Shown in pieces: positions 1 to 11,200 of a DNA stretch of 64,000 nucleotides. Position numbers and translations under genes: made by a program. The notes under the pieces were generated by a model. The model worked only from the letters and a program-made list of their open reading frames with translations. It was not told the DNA's origin and did not search any database. Source of the DNA: Nitrospira sp. (GTDB taxonomy: Bacteria; Nitrospirota; Nitrospiria; Nitrospirales; Nitrospiraceae); the NCBI GenBank assembly GCA_036984305.1, contig BQWY01000001.1:3555501-3619500 (forward strand), written 5' to 3'. Numbering within the stretch: the first letter of the stretch is position 1; each line of letters begins with the position of its first letter.

Positions 1-614
1 CTTCGGCGACCCCCAGGATCTGCCGGTGCCCATCCACGCCCACGCCGATCGCCACCAACACCGACACATTCCGCACTTCTCCCGCCCAACTGCGCTTCAG
101 CACCACGCCGTCCAGATATAGGTACGGAAACGCGCTATCCAGACTTCGCGTCCGCCACGCCTCAATATGCCGGTAAATCTTCTGGTTCAGCCGACTGACG
201 GTCCCCGAGCTGACCCGGGTGCCCACAGCGCTTCCGTGATGTCTTCCACCCGTCGCACACTCACCCCCGCCAAGTACATCTCGACCAAGGCTTCTTCGAC
301 CGAGGATTCCCGCCGCCGATACCGCTCAATGATCGCCGTCTCAAAGAGCAACCGTCGCAGTTTCGGCATCTTCAGCGTCACGGGGCCAGCCTTCGTCTCC
401 AGCTTCCGCTGATAATGGCCGGCCCGGGTGTAGGCCCGCTCCGCGGCACGCTCGTACCGGCTCGCGCGACAAATCGTCTCCGCTTCGGCTTCCAGCAGCC
501 CGTTGAGCGTCTCTTCGACGCTCGACGCACCACCTCGGCGATATGGCCCTGCAGCGGCCCCGTATCCACCCGAATCGTCTCTGTAAGCGCATCCCCCTCC
601 GGCTGCTCTGTCAT
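1..614 (-). pseudogene. IS256-family (mutator) transposase, frameshifted, cut by window edge
   Basis: The reading starts at ATG 614 behind a strong ribosome binding site (AAGGAGGAGG) and gives an IS256-type N-terminal half: a VEETLN segment, LRR, FETAIIERYRRRESSVEEAL and MYLAGVSVRRVEDITEAL motifs, then YPYLYLDG-like and LKRSWAGEVRNVSVLVA-like segments near the edge. Two single-base deletions break it: one near 521-524 (just after EVVRR) and one near 221-224 (TGGGCACC where TGGGGCACC is expected). Because the family normally reads one uninterrupted frame, I call it inactive. The catalytic C-terminal half would lie left of the window. Such an element beside a duplicated caspase locus fits an accessory region. 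Confidence 0.85.
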
Positions 615-719
615 GGTGTTCCTCCTCCTTGATAGGTGACCCGCTTACCGCTCCCCGGCAAACAGATCAAGGCCACCACAACAAAAGTGCGAAAGATATG
701 TTACGTCATCGCATCCATC

Positions 720-3700
720 TCATGGCCTGATTGGCGTGGAGATAGGTAGATCTCGTCCCCGGGCGAAATCGAAGAGGGCCGGCCGTTGAATTGAAACCAA
801 TGTGGGGCTTTCGGGTCTATCCAGCGGGGTAGCGGCCTTCGCTTTCAGCTTACCCTCGCGGTAGTCTTTGTAGAGGCTCGGCACCCGCTCGGCTCCGTAG
901 CTCAACCACTCCGATAACTGGATATACGAATCCGTGGGCTTGTAGTTCGCCTTGTTCTCCGTGAGCCCTTCGCGGACCAAGGCATAGCTCAACAGCCCTT
1001 GCTGTGTCTTCTCCGTCTCTAAGGCATATTGATCGCGCTGACTGGCCGCCAAGATGCGCATACCCTTATCGAAGGCCAGCTGACCTAGCCCGCGGCTCCC
1101 CATCGGGCCGGGTTTGAACTCTTTGTCCTCTACCGAGGCTGCACTGTGACAGGCATCGACAATCATGACCAACTCTCCCGCATCCAGCGACCGGAGCCAG
1201 ACTGAGAGCTCTTCACTGGAAATGGCGTGCTCTAGCAGGTCTTTTCGTCCCCTGCCCGCCCCAAGGTCGGACGGCATCAGGTAGAATTGCCCCCGCTGGT
1301 CGGTGTCGCCATGCGTGGAGAAGGCGAGCAATACAAAATCCTCCGGCCGGGCCGACTGCAGCTGATCGGCATTGGCAATGCCCTGCAGAAGCGCCGCGTC
1401 AACGGACCGACCCGCGAGCGTCTCGATCACCGCTTGGATTCGGGCCTTGGTCGCATCGTTAGTCACTAGCTGGCCAGCCTGCTCCCCTGTCCCAAACTCA
1501 CTCACCAAGGTGATGGGGATCACCTGGGTCTCTCCGAAGACAGGTTGGCCCGTATCAGGATCCGTTACTTGACGCAGCCGCGCGCTCAGCTCGGCACCCA
1601 ACGTTTGCGCATCTCGAGCGGCATAGCTCAATCGACTCAAGGCGTCCTGCTCATACGCATTCACGCCGATGGTCACGACATATGCGCGGCCGGGCCGCGG
1701 GCGGAGAGCTGTAGGGATTGGCACGGTGATCCGGGCCGTGGCACTCTTCACGCGATCCACATTGAAAGCGTAGGCGGAGAGCTCGATGTCCTTCACCCCG
1801 GTCTTGCGGGGCAACCGAATGCCGGAGAAGGTGATAGTCGTCACCCCGGTCGCCGGATCGAGCGTGATTCGATGGCGCTCACGCCAGCGGGCCAGTTCCT
1901 GCTCCCGGCTCTGCCCCACATCGCCTTCCTCGTCTTCTGGGGCAGGAGACTGGGCCACCAGTTGCCCGTTCCGGAACAGCCGCAGGTCATACGCCCCGCT
2001 CTGCATCGGCACTGGTTGTCCGTCCCGCTGAATGAGAAGGGACTGGTTGCCGACCTCGACGCGCACATCTACAAGGCCTTGAGGCTCATCGACGACGCGC
2101 ACCTCCTTAATCTCGACGCGGGGCTGGGCGCGGTTCAGGTTTGCCACCGAGGGAACTACCGGCAACACCTCGCCCGCGAGCACCCGCGGCAAGAGCCGCG
2201 GCTCAAAATAGTCCCGCATGAAGATCTCCAGCGGCAATGCATGCAGCGGATCATCAGACACAATCCAGTGCAACCCCTTGATCTCCTCCAAATTGTTCGT
2301 GTCAAACCGCCCATCCGGCGTGCTAACGACCCACGTGTCGTCCCTGAAGCTAACCAGACGCGCCATCTCCTGGCCGGTATCCCTGTGCCAGAGGCGGGTT
2401 GTCCCATCTTTACTTGCCGTCAGGATCGTTCGGCCATCGGGGGCAAACACCGCAGAGCGTACTGCCCCGGTATGACCTTCAAAACGCTGCAATTCTCCCC
2501 CCGTCGCAACATCCCATAGCCGTGCCGAGTGATCCCTGCTTGACGTCAGAATTGTACGGCCATCGAGGGCAAACACCCCCGAGAAAACGTCTCCCTCATG
2601 GTCAAAACGCTGCACTTTTTGCCTTGTCGCAATGTCCCACAGGCGCGCCGTGCGATCAGTACTTGCCGTCAAGATCGTGCGACCATCGGGGGCAAACACC
2701 GCAGAGCGTACTGCTCCGGCATGGCCTTCAAACTGTTTTAGTTCTCGCCCGGTCTCAGTGTCATATAGCAATGTCTTAGAACTGAGCGTTCCTGCCAGAA
2801 AAGTCCGACCATCGGAGGCAAAGGTAACTGAGCTCACGGCGGCAAAGTTATTGCCAGTGATGGGATGCAACTTAATCCCGGTTGCAGCATCCCACAGAAA
2901 AGCGGAGCCATCCCGGCCTGCCGTCAGGATCGATCGACCGTCGGAGGTGAACGCCGCAATCTTTGCACTAAAGTTCTGCCGCTCTTCCCCGCTCGCAACG
3001 TTCCACAGACGCGCGGTGTGATCCCCGCTAACTGTCAGGATCGTGCCGCCGTCGGGCGCAAATACCGCAGAATGTACTGGCGCTGTGTGACCTTTGAGTC
3101 GGTGCCGTTCGCGCCCGGTTGTGATGTCCCACAAGCCCGCGGTGTGATCCTTGCTCGCCGTCAGGATCGTGCGACCATTGGGGGCAAATACCGCAGAGAA
3201 TACCTCTTCGGCATGGCCCTCAAAACGCTGCAATTCTTCCCCGGTCGCAACGTCCCACAAGCGCGCGGTGTGATCCCCGCTTGCCGTCAGAAACGTGCGG
3301 CCGTCGGAGGCAAGCTGGATATGGTAGACAATCCCGCCGGCATGGCCCTCAAAACGTTGCAACTCTTTCCAGCCCTCGATGTCCCAAAGACGGGTGACGT
3401 TATCCTCACTTACCGCTAGGATCGCGCTGCCGTCGGGGGCGAATGTCACTGAGGACACAGTACCGCTCTCGACTCCGAAACACCGCAATTGACGCCCGGT
3501 CTTCGTGTGCCACTGACAAATTCGATCCTCGCTTGACGTCAAGATCGTGCGGCCGTCGGGTGCGAAGATGGCAGATAGCAATCCATCAGTGTGTCCCAGT
3601 TGAACTTCCAATTGGACTCCTATTGCATCATTGCCAGTCGACCCTTCTACCAGACACAGGCCACTCGCTCCGATGCAGAAACACAGACTAACCCATACCA

Positions 3701-3758
3701 GCGTGAATCGACTCGGCCAGTTGATCCAATGCTGTTTCTTCAGTCGAAATGTGATCAT
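720..3758 (-). CDS. Exported WD40-repeat protein with C-terminal caspase-like (C14) peptidase
   Basis: The protein has 1012 residues. The N-terminus is basic then hydrophobic (about residues 17-35), fitting export. About ten WD40 repeats follow (residues 50-460; recurring FAPDGRTILTAS and ARLWD). A linker with TWVVSTPDGRFDT precedes a caspase-type domain near the C-terminus with His816 in FSTHGD and Cys870 in VDACHSA, the expected His/Cys dyad. WD40-caspase proteins are known in bacteria, and some act in regulated proteolysis or immunity; substrate and trigger here are unknown. The last 530 or so residues are practically identical to those of the protein at 12649-16203, while the WD40 parts differ. 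The start is ATG 3758 without a clear Shine-Dalgarno. It sits in a same-strand series of four caspase genes. Confidence 0.85.
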   Translation of the reverse strand: MITFRLKKQHWINWPSRFTLVWVSLCFCIGASGLCLVEGSTGNDAIGVQLEVQLGHTDGLLSAIFAPDGRTILTSSEDRICQWHTKTGRQLRCFGVESGTVSSVTFAPDGSAILAVSEDNVTRLWDIEGWKELQRFEGHAGGIVYHIQLASDGRTFLTASGDHTARLWDVATGEELQRFEGHAEEVFSAVFAPNGRTILTASKDHTAGLWDITTGRERHRLKGHTAPVHSAVFAPDGGTILTVSGDHTARLWNVASGEERQNFSAKIAAFTSDGRSILTAGRDGSAFLWDAATGIKLHPITGNNFAAVSSVTFASDGRTFLAGTLSSKTLLYDTETGRELKQFEGHAGAVRSAVFAPDGRTILTASTDRTARLWDIATRQKVQRFDHEGDVFSGVFALDGRTILTSSRDHSARLWDVATGGELQRFEGHTGAVRSAVFAPDGRTILTASKDGTTRLWHRDTGQEMARLVSFRDDTWVVSTPDGRFDTNNLEEIKGLHWIVSDDPLHALPLEIFMRDYFEPRLLPRVLAGEVLPVVPSVANLNRAQPRVEIKEVRVVDEPQGLVDVRVEVGNQSLLIQRDGQPVPMQSGAYDLRLFRNGQLVAQSPAPEDEEGDVGQSREQELARWRERHRITLDPATGVTTITFSGIRLPRKTGVKDIELSAYAFNVDRVKSATARITVPIPTALRPRPGRAYVVTIGVNAYEQDALSRLSYAARDAQTLGAELSARLRQVTDPDTGQPVFGETQVIPITLVSEFGTGEQAGQLVTNDATKARIQAVIETLAGRSVDAALLQGIANADQLQSARPEDFVLLAFSTHGDTDQRGQFYLMPSDLGAGRGRKDLLEHAISSEELSVWLRSLDAGELVMIVDACHSAASVEDKEFKPGPMGSRGLGQLAFDKGMRILAASQRDQYALETEKTQQGLLSYALVREGLTENKANYKPTDSYIQLSEWLSYGAERVPSLYKDYREGKLKAKAATPLDRPESPTLVSIQRPALFDFARGRDLPISTPIRP

Positions 3759-3949
3759 CGCAATCGTAGTCTAGTTCTTCTTTTACTCGCGCTGCTCACG
3801 TGAAGTGCCCCCTCGTATGGTTTTATGGTTTCGGCAAGTATCCTGCCTAGCCATAGGAATAGAAGCGACACCTCGCCCTCCTCCCAGCCCTGGCTGTCAT
3901 GATGAATTCACCCTCGCTTTATCGGTATAATGGAACTAACCAGCCTGAG

Positions 3950-4135
3950 ATTGGGGGCGGCCGAAATCGAAGAGGGCCGGCTGTTGCATTCGAACTGATG
4001 GTTTAAACCTTCTCGCGTATCCAGCGGGGTGTAGAAGCCCGGCGCCCATCTTCGTAGCCCAACCACTCCGATAACTGGGAACACAAGTCCTTTGGCTAAT
4101 AGTTCGACTTGTTCTCCATGCCGCATTTCAAGGCA
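3950..4135 (-). pseudogene. Decayed 3' tail of a WD40-caspase gene
   Basis: This stretch aligns by eye with positions 764-960, the 3' end of the caspase gene at 720-3758. Shared blocks are AAATCGAAGAGGGCCGGC, TATCCAGCGGGGT, CAACCACTCCGATAACTGG and TAGTTCG/CTTGTTCTCC. It has substitutions and indels and no open frame of the right length. It is therefore a remnant of another paralogue, not a gene. The rest of the gap between the two caspase genes (3759-4308) shows nothing I recognise. Confidence 0.7.
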
Positions 4136-4308
4136 AATGTCCTATCCCTTTCAGGCAGGCGAACCACCTGTCAAACACTGTAGCGGCGAAGAAAGTTATC
4201 CCCCACAGGCTGGCAACCTCTGCTCGCGCCTACATAGAGGTCTTCCGCTCATGTTCGATCAGGAGGTAACGATTCCGAGGTGTCGGGCCATCCCACATCT
4301 CCTCCTAT

Positions 4309-7300
4309 TCATCTAGAATCACTCGATTGACGCCACGGGGCGCTCCAGTCCCCACCAACTTTTGTGATCATGTGCATCGCATTCTCCACAAACGTGTCGA
4401 GCGAAGTACTGGTGCCTTCAATCCATAGTTCTTTAACCATGTTGTCTTTTTCGAGTATGATCTTGGCGCGAAGTTTGTCCCCGATGACCGTGTACAACCC
4501 ACTTGGCTTAATTGCACCCGGCAGGTCATCCGCCTCTACAAAGGCAACTGGCAATTCAGAGCCATGTTCCCTAGCAAAGCTCGCATCGCGCAGGAGTGTG
4601 CGCAGTTTGGCCTGGAGTCCAAGATCGTCATATGCCTTCCGTTCATTCATCAAGGTCGGGCGGAGGAGCAAAGGTTTAGGGTTATGCAACGGTATAGCGG
4701 CCCGGTCTTCGCTAGTTAGCTTGCCAATGTCGAAACTTTCGATCCAGCTGGACCTAGGCGAGGCAATATGAGGACGCTGAATTCCACCGATGCTCAACGC
4801 GAGCCGCGGAACCTCGTCGGCTACATAGTTGAAAAGTCTACCTACGTCTATGAAAGCGTCCTCTCGCAGAGCTGCTCCTTTCATGCCGCGTAGCAGTGCG
4901 TGTGTTAAGAGGCCTTGCTCGAATTGAGTTGCCTCGTAGCTCACCCTGTCCGCCGCGCTACCCATAAGCACATAAACACCAGTGCGATCTTTCAGTCGGT
5001 CCAGCGCTCGGATCTGATCGGCGGGAACGCTCCGCGCCTCGACTAGACTTTTCGAAACGGCCCCAGCAGCACAAGTATCGAGGATTATTACCTGGCGTTC
5101 GGTGGCGGGCGCATTTTTGATCCACTGGGCAAGCTCCTCACTGCTCACCGCATGCTGTCGTCGAAGTAGAGGATCCTCAAGGTTCGTGGATTTTGCTTCC
5201 CGTGTCAGGAAATAGTAACTATCACTTACGGATAGTCCGTGTCCAGATAAATACACAAATATGATGTCATTAGGTCCGGCTTTCCCGAGACGTCCAAATG
5301 CAGCCTCGATATTTGCCTTATTCGGTAGAGAGGTAGGATCGTCAGTATTAGTGGTTAGGAGTGCAACCTTGACGTGATCCGCACCAAAGAGCCGATGGGC
5401 CCCAAAGCGTATTGCCTTTGCCATGTCTTCGGCATCCTTGGCGGAATAGCGTAGATCAAGCTTTTCTGCACCAGCATAATCGGATATTCCAACGATGATG
5501 GCCCAGAGAGTAATGTGAGGCGACGTGAGCGGCTCAACCTCGCCTCTGGGATCATAAAGAGCTTCTGCTGCACGACTTTTGAGGTATCCTTCATAATTGT
5601 AGGCCTGCACCTCAATGTGGTTCTTTTGCCCCTGCTTTAACCACTTCGAATATTGGGACAGCGGTAGCTCAAGCGAAAGCGATTCGACATTGGGAGGAAT
5701 TGCACTTGGCCGGACATCCTCCGCCATCTCCTTCCCATTGATAGACACGGCCACTTTACCAATGCCTCCACCACGGTTGGCAACAAAAATCCGCAACACT
5801 GGATCCTCAGTGGATGGAGAATTGATACTAATTTTAGGATAGAGGGCAACCTGGGCGAATCCTTGTATGTTATGTCCAACCTCATGATTCGCTCCCAACT
5901 TCTTAGCAAGTAGACCAGGTTCATAATAGCGCGCTTTGAGTTGATCCAAGCTAATAGATTCAAGCTCGGAAACCCAGAATAGGTGGGCGACTTCGCCACC
6001 ATTGACAGCATCAAACTGACCCGCATTATCTATTACAGCCCAGGTGCCATCAACAAAACTCACGAGCCGTGCTAGTTCTTCCCCTGTTCGTGTATCCCAG
6101 ACACGGGATGTCCCATCTTTACTAGCAGTTATTACGTATTTACCATTCAATGAAAAGACCGCCGAATTGATTTGTTGGCTATGGCCCTGGTATCGGCGCA
6201 GTTCGCGTCCCGTCGCAGTGTCCCAAAGACGAGCCGTTTGGTCCCAACTGGCGGTCAGCACGTGACGGCCGTCCACCGAGAAAACGGCCGAGACGACCCA
6301 ATCGTCATGGCCTTCGAAGCGACGTATCTCTCGTCCCGTGGTCGTTTCCCAGAGCCGGGCTGTGTGATCCTCACTGGCTGTCAGTACATAGCGTCCATCT
6401 GCCGAGAATTCTGCCGAGAAGATTGCCCCGTCGTGCCCTTCCAAGCGGCGCACTTCGCGTCCCGTCGCAGCGTCCCAAAGACGTGCTGTCCCATCCCCGC
6501 TGCCAGTTACTACAGATTGCCCATCTTGAGAGAAGCTAGCCGAGTTTACTCCGTGGTCATGCCCGCTAAAAATACGTAGTTCTCGTCCTGTCGCAGTGTC
6601 CCAGAGCCGTGCTGTCCGATCCAAACTAGCCGTTAGTACATAACGACCTTCAGGAGAAAAGACTGCGGAAAGGACAGTATCGGAATGGCCTTCGTAGCGA
6701 CGCAGTGCTGCGCCCGTACTCGCATCCCATAACTGAGCAATTCTCTTAGACCAGAATGTAGTCAGCAGATGGTGCCCGTCTGAGGATAAACTGGCGCGAG
6801 AGATACGACCATTGTCGCTCTCAATGCGGCGCACTTCTTGCCCCGATGCAACCTCCCATACTCCAACCACCTCACCTGCTACAGTCACAATATTACGTTC
6901 ATCCGCAGAGAATGAACTGAAATCGACACCCACACCATAACCCTCGAAGCGGCGTATCTCTCGTCCCGTGGTCGTTTCCCAGAGCCGGGCTGTGCGATCC
7001 TCACTGGCTGTCAGCACATAGCGATCATCCGCCGAGAATTCTGCCGAGAAGACTGCCCCGTCGTGCCCTTCCAAGCGACGCACTTCGCGTCCCGTCGCAG
7101 TGGACCAAAGACGAGCCGTTTGGTCCCAGCTGGCGGTCAGCACGAGATGGCCGTCCGCCGAGAAAACGGCCGAGCCGACCAAATCGTCATGGCCCTCGAA
7201 TAGGCGGAGCTCTTGTCCTGTAACTAGGTCCCAAAGACATACCAACTCCCTATTATTAGTCAGTACATAATGTCCATCTGGAGAAATGATAGCGGACTTG

Positions 7301-8082
7301 AAACTACTTCCATGCTTGTTGAAGCGTCTGAGTTCGCGTCCGGTGGCAGTTATCCAAAGACGAGCCGTCCCGTCGTCGCTAGCAGTCAGGATATAGCGGC
7401 CATCCGCTGAGAAGTGCGCCGAGTTGACGGAGGCGCCGTGCCCCTCCAAACGACCTATCTCTCGTCCCGTGGTCGTTTCCCAGATCCGGGCTGTGTGATC
7501 CTCACTGGCTGTCAGCACATAGCGACCATCTGCCGAGAAGTGCGTCGAGTTGACGGACCCGCCGTGCCCCTCCAAACGACCTATCTCTCGTCCCGTGCTC
7601 GTTTCCCAAATCCGGACTGTGTCTTCCTCACTATCTGTCAGCACATAGCGGCCATCTGGCGAGAAGTGCGCCGAGTTTAAGTCGCCGGTCAACTCCAAAC
7701 GATGTATCTCTTGTCCCGTGCCCACTTCCCACAACCGCGCTGTCCGGTCCAGGCTAACCGTCACGACATAGTGGCCATCTGCCGAGAATTCTGCCGAGAG
7801 AACGGGACCGTCGTGTCCCTCAAAGCTATGTATATCTCGTCCCGTGCCCACTTCCCAGAGACGGACTGTCCGATCTTCGCTGGCCGTCAGAATGTAGCGA
7901 CTATCGGAAGAAAATATCGCGTCATTGACACTGGCGCTGTGCCCAAACTGAACCCGCAACGCCACCGGAACCGGAGCAATCGGAATAGCCTGCTTCGCAA
8001 CGGATTCCCCTGTGCCCACGAACATGCTCCACAGGACGATACCAGCAACCTGGCAAAACCGATAAAAGCGATACCCCACCAT
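4309..8082 (-). CDS. Exported WD40-repeat protein with caspase-like (C14) domain and extra C-terminal region
   Basis: From ATG 8082 the product has 1257 residues; a TTG at 8124 would add 14. I prefer 8082 because MVGYRFYRF followed by a hydrophobic run (VAGIVLWSMFVG) makes a plausible signal peptide, although the ribosome site is poor. About 15 WD40 repeats follow (residues 45-670; FSADGRYVLTAS and ARLWETTTGREI recur). The caspase-type domain carries His948 in YLSGHG and Cys1004 in LDTCAAG. Beyond it are about 250 residues without a clear family. It is related to, but well diverged from, the other WD40-caspases in this window. Many repeats are nearly identical to one another, which suggests continuing repeat turnover. 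The role is inferred only: a periplasmic or surface sensor protease. Confidence 0.83.
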   Translation of the reverse strand: MVGYRFYRFCQVAGIVLWSMFVGTGESVAKQAIPIAPVPVALRVQFGHSASVNDAIFSSDSRYILTASEDRTVRLWEVGTGRDIHSFEGHDGPVLSAEFSADGHYVVTVSLDRTARLWEVGTGQEIHRLELTGDLNSAHFSPDGRYVLTDSEEDTVRIWETSTGREIGRLEGHGGSVNSTHFSADGRYVLTASEDHTARIWETTTGREIGRLEGHGASVNSAHFSADGRYILTASDDGTARLWITATGRELRRFNKHGSSFKSAIISPDGHYVLTNNRELVCLWDLVTGQELRLFEGHDDLVGSAVFSADGHLVLTASWDQTARLWSTATGREVRRLEGHDGAVFSAEFSADDRYVLTASEDRTARLWETTTGREIRRFEGYGVGVDFSSFSADERNIVTVAGEVVGVWEVASGQEVRRIESDNGRISRASLSSDGHHLLTTFWSKRIAQLWDASTGAALRRYEGHSDTVLSAVFSPEGRYVLTASLDRTARLWDTATGRELRIFSGHDHGVNSASFSQDGQSVVTGSGDGTARLWDAATGREVRRLEGHDGAIFSAEFSADGRYVLTASEDHTARLWETTTGREIRRFEGHDDWVVSAVFSVDGRHVLTASWDQTARLWDTATGRELRRYQGHSQQINSAVFSLNGKYVITASKDGTSRVWDTRTGEELARLVSFVDGTWAVIDNAGQFDAVNGGEVAHLFWVSELESISLDQLKARYYEPGLLAKKLGANHEVGHNIQGFAQVALYPKISINSPSTEDPVLRIFVANRGGGIGKVAVSINGKEMAEDVRPSAIPPNVESLSLELPLSQYSKWLKQGQKNHIEVQAYNYEGYLKSRAAEALYDPRGEVEPLTSPHITLWAIIVGISDYAGAEKLDLRYSAKDAEDMAKAIRFGAHRLFGADHVKVALLTTNTDDPTSLPNKANIEAAFGRLGKAGPNDIIFVYLSGHGLSVSDSYYFLTREAKSTNLEDPLLRRQHAVSSEELAQWIKNAPATERQVIILDTCAAGAVSKSLVEARSVPADQIRALDRLKDRTGVYVLMGSAADRVSYEATQFEQGLLTHALLRGMKGAALREDAFIDVGRLFNYVADEVPRLALSIGGIQRPHIASPRSSWIESFDIGKLTSEDRAAIPLHNPKPLLLRPTLMNERKAYDDLGLQAKLRTLLRDASFAREHGSELPVAFVEADDLPGAIKPSGLYTVIGDKLRAKIILEKDNMVKELWIEGTSTSLDTFVENAMHMITKVGGDWSAPWRQSSDSR

Positions 8083-8127
8083 CTCCAACTCATGACAGCC
8101 TGAAGTGTTCACGGCATAATCCAACGG

Positions 8128-8206
8128 GTCAGTATGAGATCCTTACCGGGCGCCAAGTCGGAGAGGGCCGCATTTTGGCTTGAACTTGACGCCACTAAAT
8201 GGGGCC
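8128..8206 (-). pseudogene. Short decayed copy of the caspase-gene 3' tail
   Basis: Positions 8128-8206 resemble 740-810 and 12696-12766: GAGATC..ACCGGGCG, then AGAGGGCCG, then a match to AATGTGGGGC. In translation it echoes the FDFARGRDLPIST ending as SDLAPGKDLILT. It lies just downstream of the caspase-subtilase gene and upstream of the next. It is too short and diverged to function; I read it as a relic of tail exchange or deletion between paralogues. Confidence 0.5.
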
Positions 8207-8226
8207 TGTTGGCAGCCAGTTGATCA

Positions 8227-11200
8227 TTAAGTGAGAGCCTTTCTAAGGCGAACAGACAAGTCCTGCTGAAGGAGTGCCTCTCGCAGTGCGGTCGATGGCT
8301 CATCTCCCCGCTGGCCGAGAATCATCGCATCCATCCGCCGTTGTATTTCTTCATTTACCGTATAATGGTACAAAAGTTCTGTCTCAAAGCTGCTCAATTG
8401 CTCCACGCTTCTCCCTCGGGCGGAGACAAACAAGGAAACATAATCCGCTCGAATGCGGTCTGGCTGCGTCCCCTCGGGATACAATGAGGCAAATAACGGG
8501 ATAGTTTGTTCTTCGGCTGGCGCCAGAACCTTCGGCTGAGCACCCATAAGGGGAACTTCAAGCAGCGCGGCGATGTTCAAGAGTCCCGCCCCGTAATCGC
8601 TATCCCAATTTGCCGTAGTACAGAACCCTGTTGGTGGAGAATCCATAGTTTTCTCTGATGGCCGCCACGCACTGGCACGGAGGCTCGAACGAAAGGCCTG
8701 TGTCAGTAATCCCTGCCTCTCCAACTCATGAAGCGCCGGGTCGTTCCGATGGGCAGTTAACCATAACGCAGCGGCTCCGGCCACGTGTCCGGTGGCAAAT
8801 GTGGTACCTTTGCCCATACCATTGATGTGTTCATGCTTCTCATTCAGAGTTGCCCGCCAGACGGACTCTCCAGGCGCCATGATGTCAACCGCTGAACCGC
8901 GGGAAGAACCCTTCCATGGTCGACAGTGTATATCCCCTGCAGCCACCGCAATCGTTGATTGAAACCGCGCAGGCCAAACCACTGTGCGGACATAGTTCCC
9001 CGCAGCTGCGACAATTAAAACGCCGTTTTTCTCCGCAGTTTTGACCGCCCTCCACATGGTGAATGTGGGAGGGCCTCCCATCGCTATGGAGATCAGCCGT
9101 GGGTTTCCAGCGATCTTGTGGTCCGCAACGTCTTGAATTGCCTGCGCAAGATAGCTGGTATTGAACTGACTGACTGTCCTATGGACCCGTAACGGAATAA
9201 GCTGAGCTCCGCGTGCGATACCGTTGACGCATCCAGGGGCCTTCGCAAGTTGGCACCCCGCAGGGCTCACGATGACACTTCCACTTGAGGTGCCATGTCC
9301 GGGATTGTCTAGCCATCGATCATTCAGTAGAGGATCAAAGGCATCCGCCTTACCCTCGTAGTAATTCTTGCTGTTGGCCGCGTCGATTGGACGCTTACCT
9401 CTGACTTCGTCCCACGTTTCAGGGTGATGGCGATAGCCAGTGTCCGGGTGGGCAATAACGATGCCTTCTGCCTCCGCTCCCTCCGTAGCCTCGACACGAT
9501 CCCTGATTTCCTTCCATGCGTCCATCACGTGAACCTGCTTAAGATTCCATTGATCGTCCGCCACTGCCGCTGGGTCATGCGTGTCATCCCCCGATACATC
9601 GCGCTTATCAATGCCTCGCTCAGTTTCTACCCCTGGCACTTGGAGTTCCAACTGTGGCTCAACCCGTTTCGCCCCGGTCTGTTTCTGGATTCGATACGCC
9701 TCCTCAAAAGCCTCGCCAACTGATACCGCTTCGTCGGTATCGCGAGAACTGGATTTGGGAAGAAGTGCCAACGCTCTCCCCTCCTTGTCGATAGGAAGCA
9801 CCAGATCACAATTACCATTCTCCTTTGCATCTCCAGATGCGCATAACCTCAATCCATCAACACTTTTGGTCTGCGCTTTTTTTGCTTCCGTTTCGTCAGC
9901 AAAGTGGAGGGCGAAGGATGATAGCTTCACTCCGACTCGGCGAATGCCGATCATGGTTTGAGCGGTGTTCCATTCATCGGGATTGGACATAAGTGGGGTA
10001 CCTGCTTTCGTACCATGGGTGGCGTGCGCCAAGAACAGTGATAGGGAATCCATCGCCGCTTTTTGCGTGGCTGCCGCCGATCGTCGCAATGGGCCTTTCG
10101 GAAAAACTGAGGGATCTATAGGCTTTGTCGTGGCGATAACTTTTATCGTATCGAGGACCATGGAGTACCCATCTGGAACGCTCATTGCGACCGGCTTTGA
10201 GGGGATGAATGTCTTCCCCGCACCCAACTCCTGCTGCTCACCTTCGGCTAGGGGATAAAGGATGCTCACGCTTCCATCGCTCGAAACGTCCAGCACGTAA
10301 ATAAAGAGAGCACGTCCACTCCTGTTGTGTACCGCGTATCTCAGCTGACACCATTTTGGTGGCTCCTCTCCTGTCGCGCGAAATCTCTTCATTGCTTCTG
10401 GAGGGCAAGCGGTTAGCTCCTGAGGCGATTGGGAATCCGAAACTCTCTGCACATCCAATGCGATGTGAAGTTTTGATCCTGGGTTCTTTAAATCAAGCAG
10501 TACCATCCAGTGAATTAGGTCTTTGACTCGGTCAGTCACTGTTTGAACAGCATCGCGATCGTCGATTGAAACTGGAGCGGCTAACGGCTGCCTATCCCCA
10601 CTTTGTATCCAGAGCTTTCGTTCCCGTTGAGTAACTACCAGCCGGGCACCGGCGGCATCGTCGACTAAGGCAATCGCTTGAAACTCTTGCATCTTTTCTT
10701 TCGCGTTCAAAAGCTCGAATGAGTTTCCAGAAATGTCCACATAAACCGGTATCGAGACCCCCCCGAACGTCGACGCCTCCAGGACCGCTCGAGACTGAGG
10801 CTTTATTTCTGCGGGCCCTATGACTTCTGCGTCCGCTTCGAAATCTAAAACGCTTGTGACTTTGACAGTAGCAATCGCCCGTTTTTCGTCGAAATCCGCA
10901 CTTTGCGGCGCAAAAACCTTGAGCGTCGAGCCGGTTCCTAGACCAAAGGCCTTCCCAGCTTCAATTCTCACCCTTCCGGTCCCTATTGGGTCAACTAGTA
11001 CATAAGGCTTGGTCAGTACTCTGTCGACCCCAAAGACGACTACGTCCTGGCCGGGTCCCTCCAGTTGGGGCTCTTGAGTCGGGAACCGAGCATTGACCTC
11101 TCTCTTCACCTCGATCATGATGTCGCGATATGTTGCCCGATCGGAAGCTCCCTTCAGGGCAGACGCTAAGAACCAGGTGAGCACACCATGTCGTCTCCCT

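Noticed and set aside
1545-2519. Long plus-strand open frame opposite a caspase gene (also 13498-14466)
   Set aside because: It lies antisense to the near-identical caspase modules; both copies share it only because the DNA is duplicated. No ribosome site or domain.
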